This document shows, piece after piece, positions 6,501-11,120 of a stretch of DNA of 11,120 bases. Where the stretch lies: positions 1-11,120 of the forward strand of contig JABMPV010000346.1 in the NCBI GenBank assembly GCA_013202595.1, read 5' to 3'. The translations under genes were made by a program, and so were the position numbers. The notes below the pieces were generated by a model. It saw nothing but the letters and a program-made list of their open reading frames with translations. It searched no databases and was not told the origin of the DNA. Position 1 is the first letter of the stretch. Each line of letters starts with the position of its first letter. The DNA is from a bacterium. Its GTDB lineage: Bacteria > Actinomycetota > Acidimicrobiia > Spongiisociales > UBA11373.

Positions 6501-7616
6501 ATGTTTCCACTGATCCTCGCTCAGGCCACCGACGGTCTCACCGACGCGTGCAGCGATCCGCCCGGCGCCGTCTGCGAGTTCGTCTTCGACTTGACGAGCA
6601 ACGGAGCCGTCTCCCGGATCGCCGACTGGTTCGTGGCACGACCGCTGAAAGTCATCGTCATCTTCCTGATCGCCTGGATCGTGGTCCGACTCGTCCGCAG
6701 GATGATCAACCGGTTCGTCGACACACTCGTGGAGTCCCGCGAGCAGAGGGCGACCGAGCGGGAGCAAAGGGAGGTCAGCGACGGACGGTTCCATGCTCTG
6801 ACCGAGCGGGCCATGAGCAAGGCGCTGCTCTTGTCGGACCAGGCCGAACGCGGCAAGCAGCGGGCCAGGGCATTGGGCGGCGTGCTGTCCAGCGTTGCAT
6901 CACTGGTCATCTACGGGCTTGCGCTGTTCATGGCACTCGGTGAATTCGACGTCAGCCTCGGACCACTCATCGCAGGGGCCGGCATCGTCGGCGTCGCCGT
7001 CGGGTTCGGTGCGCAGACCCTGGTGAGGGACTTCCTCTCGGGCATCTTCATGCTGATCGAGGATCAGTTCGGCGTCGGCGACATAATCGATGTCGGCGAA
7101 GCTGCCGGGGTGGTCGAGGAAGTCAATCTCAGGTCAACCCGCATTCGTGACGTTCACGGAACCGTGTGGTTCGTACCCAACGGAGAGATCCGCAGGATCG
7201 GCAACAAGTCGCAGCAATGGGCACGCGCCGTGCTCGACGTCGAAGTCGCCTACGAGACCAACATCAATCACGCCGTCTCTGTCATCAAGGCGGTTGCCGA
7301 CACCGTGTGGGAGGATCAGCTCGACACCGCCACGGTGCTCGAGGAGCCGGAGATCTGGGGAGTCGAGACGTTCGGCGCTTCGGCCATCGCCATTCGCCTG
7401 GTGCTCAAGGTCGAGCCGGGCGAGCAGTTCGCCACCGCTCGCGAAGTGCGCAAGCGGCTGCTGATCGCATTCGAAGCCGAGGGCATCGAGATCCCCTTCC
7501 CCCAGCGGACGGTGTGGATGCACCAGATGGATCAACCCGCGGCCAAGCCGAAGATCGACCCATCTGTCGCCGCTAAGGAGTTCGAGTCGCGGGCCGCTCC
7601 CGAAGAAGCCGGCTGA
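6501..7616 (+). CDS. MscS-family small-conductance mechanosensitive channel
   Basis: This is a 371-aa membrane channel that releases solutes on hypo-osmotic shock. An N-terminal external segment has Cys17 and Cys25 and is followed by TM1 (~49-65). A charged cytoplasmic loop (~66-126, rich in Arg/Glu) precedes TM2 (~127-147). The pore helix TM3 and its Gly/Ala-rich packing lie at ~153-187 (GPLIAGAGIVGVAVGFGAQ, then LVRDFLSGIFMLIEDQ). The beta domain contains GVGDIIDV and FVPNGEI (224-230), and the alpha/beta C-terminal domain ends with the conserved IPFPQRTV (331-338) plus a ~30-residue tail. The length is typical of the YkuT-like, three-TM members. The start is ATG 6501 with TGGAG upstream. 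The long charged TM1-TM2 loop is the only departure from E. coli MscS. It may be co-transcribed with the glycosylase. Confidence 0.93.
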   Translation: MFPLILAQATDGLTDACSDPPGAVCEFVFDLTSNGAVSRIADWFVARPLKVIVIFLIAWIVVRLVRRMINRFVDTLVESREQRATEREQREVSDGRFHALTERAMSKALLLSDQAERGKQRARALGGVLSSVASLVIYGLALFMALGEFDVSLGPLIAGAGIVGVAVGFGAQTLVRDFLSGIFMLIEDQFGVGDIIDVGEAAGVVEEVNLRSTRIRDVHGTVWFVPNGEIRRIGNKSQQWARAVLDVEVAYETNINHAVSVIKAVADTVWEDQLDTATVLEEPEIWGVETFGASAIAIRLVLKVEPGEQFATAREVRKRLLIAFEAEGIEIPFPQRTVWMHQMDQPAAKPKIDPSVAAKEFESRAAPEEAG

Positions 7617-7763
7617 CAGAGCCTCGTCCGACGCGGTTCATCTGTGGAGCGGCTGGTCGACAAGCACCCGGACCCGCATCAGATCGACGCCCTCGGCCAC
7701 GGGGCGCACCGTTTCGACTGCGAGTCCGCCTCTCGCGGTGAGCCGGGCCACCCCGAGGTGACA

Positions 7764-7779
7764 TCGCCTGAGCAGGCGA
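7764..7779. repeat. Nested inverted repeat downstream of the channel gene
   Basis: TCGCCTG and CAGGCGA pair perfectly around AG. GACATCG also occurs as a direct repeat (7760-7766 and 7778-7784), and GAGGTGA/TCACCTC form outer arms (7755-7761, 7794-7800). It could be an operator, a hairpin ending the mscS transcript, or part of a leader RNA. No T-tract follows. Confidence 0.5.
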
Positions 7780-7832
7780 CATCGTGCCTCGACTCACCTC
7801 CCCCGCCGGCAATTCACGGGCCGAACTGTGGA

Positions 7833-7865
7833 CTCCCGACCGGGAGCGGCGGCCGGCCCGGCCGC
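7833..7865. repeat. Two adjacent perfect inverted repeats
   Basis: CTCCCG-AC-CGGGAG (7833-7846) is followed at once by GCGGCCGG-C-CCGGCCGC (7849-7865). Each can fold as a small GC-only hairpin. They lie about 180 nt upstream of the transporter start. Their role is unknown: candidates are terminator debris or a structured leader. Confidence 0.5.
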
Positions 7866-8027
7866 AAACCTCGCCGCTGAGGGACCCTCTCTGGCGTCGA
7901 CGGGGACGCCGGCCCCTTCGTTGTGACCGGACTCGTCAGCACCCGGCGCGATCGCTCGAATCGCACCCTCGGATGGATTTCGCGTTCCGCCAGAGTCGTA
8001 GTATTTCTGTTGGGGCAAACGACACCG

Positions 8028-8033
8028 AAAGGA
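8028..8033 (+). promoter_or_regulatory. Shine-Dalgarno that points to the ATA start of satP
   Basis: AAAGGA (8028-8033) is followed by 7 nt and then ATA at 8041. That spacing is normal for initiation at 8041 and far too long for the ATG at 8083. It is the main local evidence for where ribosomes load. Confidence 0.55.
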
Positions 8034-8040
8034 ACAATCA

Positions 8041-8607
8041 ATAACGGACGACAAGCTCGCCAACCCTGCCCCTCTGGGGCTGATGGGGTTCGGCATGACC
8101 ACGGTGCTCCTCAACCTCCACAACTCCGGCCTCTGGCCCATCGGCACTGCGATTCTGGCCATGGGCATCTTCTACGGCGGCCTGGCTCAGATCGTGGCCG
8201 GCATCATGGAGTTCAAGAAGGGCAACACCTTCGGCACCACGGCCTTCACCTCGTATGGCTTCTTCTGGTTGACGTTGGTCTTCCTGCTCATGGCCCCGAA
8301 AATGGGTTGGTGGGATGCTCCGACCGACGGTGCCATGGCGGCCTACCTGATCATGTGGGGACTGTTCACCCTTTTCATGTTCATCGCGACTCTGCGCCTG
8401 AACCGCGCCATCCAGTTCATCTTCGGTTCGCTCACGATCCTCTTTGCGCTCCTTGCCATCCGGGATATCACCGGCAACGCAGTGATCGGTGACATCGCCG
8501 GCATCGAGGGGATCATCTGCGGCGCCAGTGCGATCTACCTCGCCATGGCCGAGGTAATCAACGAGTACTACGGCAGGACCGTCCTGCCCATCGGCCCGGT
8601 GGTCTGA
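8041..8607 (+). CDS. satP: SatP/YaaH (GPR1/FUN34) acetate-succinate transporter, probable ATA start
   Basis: This is an inner-membrane acetate/succinate:proton symporter of the six-TM AceTr family. Strong family blocks are seen: KLANPAPLGLMGFGMTT, LNLHNSGLW, AMGIFYGGLAQIVAG, KKGNTFG, TAFTSYGFFWLTLV, and the C-terminal ICGASAIYLAMAEV and YGRTVLPIG. The first in-frame ATG is 8083, but it would remove the conserved NPAPLGL motif. Upstream, the frame stays open to a TAG at 7999 without any ATG, GTG or TTG. The codon aligned with the family start is ATA at 8041, then T-D-D-K-L-A-N-P. AAAGGA lies 7 nt before it. This start gives 188 residues, the length I recall for E. coli SatP (MGNTKLANP...). I therefore annotate from ATA. 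Alternatives are a start-codon mutation or a sequencing error. The gene is followed by the 96-aa gene in the same direction. Confidence 0.9.
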   Translation: MTDDKLANPAPLGLMGFGMTTVLLNLHNSGLWPIGTAILAMGIFYGGLAQIVAGIMEFKKGNTFGTTAFTSYGFFWLTLVFLLMAPKMGWWDAPTDGAMAAYLIMWGLFTLFMFIATLRLNRAIQFIFGSLTILFALLAIRDITGNAVIGDIAGIEGIICGASAIYLAMAEVINEYYGRTVLPIGPVV

Positions 8608-8660
8608 ACCGGGCGACCGAAACGACCCTGCTCACACGAGTACCAAGAAGGAGGCACATC

Positions 8661-8951
8661 ATGATGTTCATCGCTATCTGGGAGCAGCCCTGGGAGAACG
8701 TTCACAAATTCAATGCCAAGCGCAAGGCCTGGTATGACGGCGTGAAGCCCGACACCTTCAAGGTCATCGGCGCCTACTCGCTGCAGGGACCCTCATCCAA
8801 GGGTGTCACCCTCTTCGAGACAGACCGCATCGAAGACGTCAACCTCTATCGCAACTACTTCGCTCTCGCTGGTGCGTCGATCGACATCCGCCCGGCCGTG
8901 GACTACTCGGCTTCCGCCGATGTCGTCGAGACTCTGCTGGCGCGCTGGTAG
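8661..8951 (+). CDS. Small DUF3303-like protein downstream of satP
   Basis: This is a 96-aa soluble protein with no signal peptide or TM segment. The pattern MMFIAIWEQPWENVHKFNAKRK, then FKVIGAYSLQGPSSKGVTLFETD, then a short helix and IDIRPAVDYS, suggests a beta-alpha-beta-beta-alpha-beta ferredoxin-like (dimeric alpha/beta barrel) fold, as in DUF3303 proteins. This assignment rests on pattern memory, not a search. A strong ribosome binding site AAGGAGG (8648-8654) lies 6 nt before ATG 8661; a second ATG follows at once. The gene lies 53 nt after satP on the same strand with no terminator between, and a long hairpin follows, so satP and this gene probably form one operon. A role in acetate uptake or its control is possible but unproven. 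Confidence 0.75.
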   Translation: MMFIAIWEQPWENVHKFNAKRKAWYDGVKPDTFKVIGAYSLQGPSSKGVTLFETDRIEDVNLYRNYFALAGASIDIRPAVDYSASADVVETLLARW

Positions 8952-8970
8952 GCACCGAGGCAACCACTCT

Positions 8971-9010
8971 GTCGGAGCGCCGGTGGTCGTATGGCCACCG
9001 GCGCTCCGAC
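8971..9010 (+). terminator. 16-bp perfect hairpin ending the satP operon
   Basis: GTCGGAGCGCCGGTGG (8971-8986) pairs without mismatch to CCACCGGCGCTCCGAC (8995-9010) around an 8-nt loop. It begins 20 nt after the stop of the small gene. There is no T-tract on either strand, so it may act as a U-less terminator, common in high-GC actinobacteria, or as a 3' stabiliser. Confidence 0.7.
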
Positions 9011-9131
9011 GCGATCGGGAACGCCCGGGCCGCCCTCTCCACTCGGTGACCTACCGCCACCTGGCTCACCCGGACGTCGAGGGATTCAACATCGTGACTC
9101 GACGAAGTCGCGTGAGACGCCAGGGGAACGG

Positions 9132-9166
9132 CAGAAGGCGGGGTGCGCCGGGCACCCCGCCTTCTG
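9132..9166 (-). terminator. 15-bp perfect hairpin ending the ArsR-type operon
   Basis: CAGAAGGCGGGGTGC (9132-9146) pairs perfectly with GCACCCCGCCTTCTG (9152-9166) around a 5-nt loop. It lies 17 nt beyond the stop (9184) of the minus-strand 66-aa gene, where an operon end is expected. No T-tract is present. Its position supports the 66-aa frame being the last gene of the transcript. Confidence 0.7.
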
Positions 9167-9183
9167 AGGATCGCTCTGGTAGA

Positions 9184-9384
9184 TCAGGCGCAGTTGTCGT
9201 GGTTGGCCACGGTCGGGGCACTGGTCCCGGCCACCCGCTCGCCGAGACTCACCAGTAGTTCGCCCATCCGGGAGCGGAGCCGGCCGGGCCGATCCGGCCG
9301 ACCACGGGTGGAGTGACGGAGATCGGGTCGCTTGTCGTGTTCGACCCCGCGGGCTGTCTCGATGAGATGCATTCCGGTGGTCAT
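9184..9384 (-). CDS. Small basic protein coupled to the ArsR-type regulator
   Basis: This 66-aa, Arg-rich frame has no recognised family. Its ATG (9384-9382) overlaps the regulator's TGA (9383-9381) as ATGA, typical of translational coupling, and GAGGAAGGAAGATC gives a good ribosome binding site. A perfect hairpin follows 17 nt after the stop. The first half (MHLIETARGVEHDKRPDLR) and a likely amphipathic helix at ~39-53 (RSRMGELLVSLGERVAG) recall short actinobacterial proteins of the form RxRLGxLLxxLGERL, which I know only as uncharacterised. No TM segment. It may be a partner of the regulator or simply a co-transcribed small protein. The gene is likely real; its function is unknown. Confidence 0.65.
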   Translation of the reverse strand: MTTGMHLIETARGVEHDKRPDLRHSTRGRPDRPGRLRSRMGELLVSLGERVAGTSAPTVANHDNCA

Positions 9385-10493
9385 GATCTTCCTTCCTCGT
9401 CGTGGCCGTCCGCTGCACGGCGGCCCAAGTAGCCCTCGAGGATCCGTGCCGCCTCGGGCACGGTGTCTCCCCGGAGCGAGTACGCCTTGTCGTGGTCTCC
9501 GAAGACCGTCACCCTGACCAGCCCGGCGGTCCTGAGGATCCGAAGGTGATGGTGGACCGTGGACTTGGCCAGTTCGACTCGTTCGGTTACCTGGGCCAAT
9601 CCGAGCGGGCCGCCGGCGAGCTCACCCAGGATGCGTAGCCTCTTCTCATCGCCGAGCGCCTTGTAGATCTCGATGAGTCGGGCCGGCGGCGCATCGGGAT
9701 CGGCCCCGGGGTCGTCGGTCACGCCGTAGCTGAAAACCCGGTAGGAACCGTGCTCGGTGAGTGTCACCCAGGGGCTCACCACCACCGAGGGCACCAGCAC
9801 CACGCCCGTCACGTCCGGCTGCAGCTCAAAGGTGATCCCATTGGTCAATCGTTCGACGAGGGCCGGCGGATCCATGGTCGCGGCCAGGCCGTCGACCCGC
9901 CGGGCATCCTGGGCCAGCACGGCGATGACCTCGGATTCGACGACGGCACCGAACGCCTCCACCGCCGACACCACCAACGACGCCGCCCGTTCGGCGGTCA
10001 TCTCCACTAGTGCGCGCATGCCGGAGGCCGGTCTCCCGGTCAGTTCGGCCAAGTCGTCGAACGCGATCAGGTCGCCCGCGGCTGCCGCTGCCAGCTGTTC
10101 GGGGGTCGCCGGGCGCTTCCCCGACTCCCACACGGCTCGCAGCAGAGTGGCCCGTAGCGCAACGGGATCTTGTTCCCGAAGCCTTCCGACCAGCCCGGCG
10201 AGACTGCGAGGAGCCTCGAGGCCGATGGCCTCGCCAAGCAGCGCCAGCCAGACCTCACCGCACTCCCCGAGGAGCCCGACGGTCTCCCTGGCATCGGGCG
10301 ACACATCGACCTCGACCCGGCCGAACCAGGCCTCCCCACAGTCGTACGCCAACGGGTCTGCCTTGCCGGCCCCGTAGACGAACATGGCGAGCAGCGTCTC
10401 GGTGGCCTCGCCGTAGGCCAGCATCACATCGAGCGACCGCTCCGCTCCGGTGAAGTCCCGAACCCGGGGCCCCTTTACAGTCATGACACTCAT
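9381..10493 (-). CDS. ArsR-type winged-helix regulator with a large N-terminal domain
   Basis: This is a 370-aa transcription factor. The C-terminal part (~272-345) is an ArsR-like winged helix: IEIYKALGDEKRLRILGELA, then LAQVTERVELAKSTVHHHLRILRTAGLV with the recognition helix at ~309-322, and a beta-wing (VRVTVFGDHDKAYSL). The metal-binding ELCVCD-type motif of ArsR/SmtB sensors is absent, so metal sensing is not supported. The N-terminal ~265 residues are mostly helical, end in a beta-rich stretch (GVVLVPSVVVSPWVTL ... YRVFSYGV), and probably bind a ligand; the layout resembles DUF5937-type regulators, a tentative comparison. The start is ATG 10493, with ATG 10484 also possible; both lack a strong ribosome binding site. 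It overlaps the 66-aa gene by 4 nt. Paired operator-like repeats lie directly upstream. Confidence 0.85.
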   Translation of the reverse strand: MSVMTVKGPRVRDFTGAERSLDVMLAYGEATETLLAMFVYGAGKADPLAYDCGEAWFGRVEVDVSPDARETVGLLGECGEVWLALLGEAIGLEAPRSLAGLVGRLREQDPVALRATLLRAVWESGKRPATPEQLAAAAAGDLIAFDDLAELTGRPASGMRALVEMTAERAASLVVSAVEAFGAVVESEVIAVLAQDARRVDGLAATMDPPALVERLTNGITFELQPDVTGVVLVPSVVVSPWVTLTEHGSYRVFSYGVTDDPGADPDAPPARLIEIYKALGDEKRLRILGELAGGPLGLAQVTERVELAKSTVHHHLRILRTAGLVRVTVFGDHDKAYSLRGDTVPEAARILEGYLGRRAADGHDEEGRS

Positions 10494-10511
10494 CCGCTCT
10501 TGCTCTAACCA

Positions 10512-10527
10512 TTCGATCTACATCGAA
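10512..10527. promoter_or_regulatory. Operator-like repeat 1: TTCGAT-N4-ATCGAA
   Basis: A perfect 6+4+6 inverted repeat (spacer CTAC) lies 19 nt upstream of the minus-strand regulator start. It abuts a -10-like GATACT (10529-10534, minus) and would cover the transcription start. This position would block the regulator's own promoter when bound, as expected of autorepression. The binder is inferred. Confidence 0.55.
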
Positions 10528-10528
10528 C

Positions 10529-10556
10529 AGTATCACATCGAACCCGTCTCATCAAA
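10529..10556 (-). promoter_or_regulatory. Candidate promoter of the ArsR-type regulator operon
   Basis: On the minus strand the 9-mer TGTGATACT (10537-10529) gives an extended -10, with TTTGAT (10556-10551) 16 bp upstream of GATACT minus its TGn as a possible -35. The same 9-mer occurs before the response regulator. An ATCGAA half-site (10537-10542) sits inside it. The predicted start near 10522 leaves a leader of about 29 nt. Confidence 0.45.
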
Positions 10557-10559
10557 TCG

Positions 10560-10575
10560 TTCGAAGGACTTCGAA
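10560..10575. promoter_or_regulatory. Operator-like repeat 2: TTCGAA-N4-TTCGAA
   Basis: This has the same 6+4+6 design as the repeat at 10512-10527 (spacer GGAC), with centres 48 bp apart. It lies just upstream of the regulator's -35 and about 55 nt before the divergent nucleotidase gene, so one regulator could act on both directions. Confidence 0.55.
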
Positions 10576-10616
10576 CAGGATCGTAGGCGCACCCGTCGTC
10601 AGCGTCGCGGCTCCCG

Positions 10617-10622
10617 TACCAT
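10617..10622 (+). promoter_or_regulatory. Possible -10 element of the nucleotidase gene
   Basis: TACCAT fits TANNNT and ends 8 nt before the ATG at 10631. No Shine-Dalgarno is visible, so transcription may start at or beside the ATG. No -35 was found. Weak evidence. Confidence 0.3.
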
Positions 10623-10630
10623 TGACCGGG

Positions 10631-11120
10631 ATGCAGCAGACTCCGCGCGAACGACACATCTTCGGCAACCGCACGCTCAATCTCCGATCGATCAAGGCCA
10701 TCGGGTACGACCTCGACTACACGCTCGTCCACTACCACGTCGAGGGGTGGGAAGAGAGAGCGTTCGAGGCCACCAGGGAGCGGCTGGCCGCCAGAGGATG
10801 GCCTGTGGGCGACCTTCTATTCGATCCATCGAAAGTGATCAGGGGCCTGACCATCGACCGCACCCTCGGCAACCTGGTCAAGCCGACCCGATTTGGCTAC
10901 GTCATCAAGGCGGCGCACGGCACCAGGCGCCTCGAGTTCGATGAGGTGCGGAAGGCCTACGCAGGCACGCTGGTCGACCTGTCCGAGGCGCGATTCGTGT
11001 TTCTCAACACACTGTTCAGCCTGTCAGAGGCGTCGCTGTTCTCCCAGTTGGTCGACCGATTCGACGCCGACGGGTTCCCGGGAATCCGCTCCTATGGCGA
11101 GCTCTACGACACCGTCCGAG
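10631..11120 (+). CDS. HAD-superfamily 5'-nucleotidase (HAD-IG type), N-terminal part
   Basis: The frame is open from ATG 10631 to the window edge (163 codons, no stop). Motif I of the HAD fold is GYDLDYTLVHY (25-35), with nucleophile Asp27 and general acid Asp29. The surrounding pattern resembles the cytosolic IMP/GMP-type 5'-nucleotidase family (GFDMDYTLAxY), whose members dephosphorylate purine nucleotides. The following segments GLTIDRTLGNLVKPTRFGYVIKAAHGTRRLEFDEVRKAY and LNTLFSLSEASLFSQLVD also fit that family's cap region. Motifs II-IV lie beyond the window. A TTG three codons upstream is in frame but less likely as the start. The gene is divergent from the regulator, 137 nt away, and its promoter region holds the shared operator-like repeats. 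Confidence 0.85.
   Translation, partial: MQQTPRERHIFGNRTLNLRSIKAIGYDLDYTLVHYHVEGWEERAFEATRERLAARGWPVGDLLFDPSKVIRGLTIDRTLGNLVKPTRFGYVIKAAHGTRRLEFDEVRKAYAGTLVDLSEARFVFLNTLFSLSEASLFSQLVDRFDADGFPGIRSYGELYDTVR

Larger units (their letters stand above)
7617..8040. other. Gene-poor intergenic region with clustered short inverted repeats
   Basis: No reading frame here has a recognisable family, good start and ribosome binding site together. The region holds several perfect short inverted repeats: TCGCCTG-AG-CAGGCGA (7764-7779), CTCCCG-AC-CGGGAG (7833-7846), GCGGCCGG-C-CCGGCCGC (7849-7865) and GGCGTC/GACGCC (7893-7910). The first is nested between GAGGTGA (7755-7761) and TCACCTC (7794-7800). A TAGTAT at 7999-8004 could be the -10 of the transporter gene. 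Next to the mscS stop, a minus-strand frame ending at 7638 reads GVARLTARGGLAVETVRP and on to DQPLHR. This may be a decayed gene end or chance. Confidence 0.5.

Noticed and set aside
7694..7730. tRNA-like GTTTCGACTGCGAGTCC stretch
   Set aside because: No acceptor stem, D-arm or anticodon arm can be folded around it.
7948..7955. GCGATCGC octamer resembling cyanobacterial HIP1
   Set aside because: I noticed a single copy and saw no other cyanobacterial feature; chance in GC-rich DNA.
7794..8168. 124-aa minus-strand frame covering the satP start
   Set aside because: It has no ribosome binding site or recognisable domain and runs antisense into a highly conserved gene.
7923..8492. 189-aa plus-strand frame over the transporter
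   Set aside because: It is a shifted frame of satP with low-complexity His/Arg/Pro content and no family pattern.
8083..8607. satP starting at ATG 8083
   Set aside because: It would delete the conserved NPAPLGL motif and has no Shine-Dalgarno at proper distance.

Overview
The window is GC-rich with compact, directional gene blocks, GTG starts and -10-type promoters close to start codons. This fits a high-GC actinobacterium. Acidimicrobiia or a related uncultured lineage is my best guess, but there is no rRNA or other marker to fix it.

Layout, left to right. (1) 1-627, minus: archease followed by the 5' end of rtcB, an RNA-ligase repair pair that leaves the window at the left edge. (2) 654-677: a perfect GC-rich hairpin with a UUCG loop separates this pair from the next block. 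(3) 708-4601, minus: an OmpR-type response regulator, a two-TM histidine kinase with a six-cysteine external domain, and a secreted trypsin-like protease with a C-terminal RTX calcium-binding beta-roll. The regulator and kinase are 1 nt apart and the protease is about 60 nt downstream, so this looks like one sense-and-secrete unit. (4) 4657-5487, minus: a SAM-dependent methyltransferase with a near-perfect ribosome binding site. (5) 5639-7616, plus: an Fpg/Nei-family DNA glycosylase, then an MscS-type channel. (6) 7617-8040: about 420 bases with no convincing gene but several perfect short inverted repeats. (7) 8041-8951, plus: a SatP (YaaH/GPR1/FUN34) acetate/succinate transporter and a 96-aa DUF3303-like protein. 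(8) 8971-9166: two long perfect hairpins between convergent units. (9) 9184-10493, minus: a 370-aa ArsR-type winged-helix regulator overlapping a 66-aa basic protein by ATGA. (10) 10631-11120, plus: the N-terminal part of a HAD 5'-nucleotidase, divergent from the regulator.

The most notable points are as follows. The satP reading frame has no ATG, GTG or TTG where its conserved N-terminus must begin; an ATA codon sits at that position behind a good Shine-Dalgarno. The regulator's divergent promoter region carries two copies of one 16-bp operator design (TTCGAW-N4-WTCGAA) on either side of a plausible promoter. The kinase/regulator/RTX-trypsin module has an unusual Cys-rich sensor and a protease zymogen without a basic activation site. 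I see no CRISPR array, tRNA, rRNA, transposase or phage gene.
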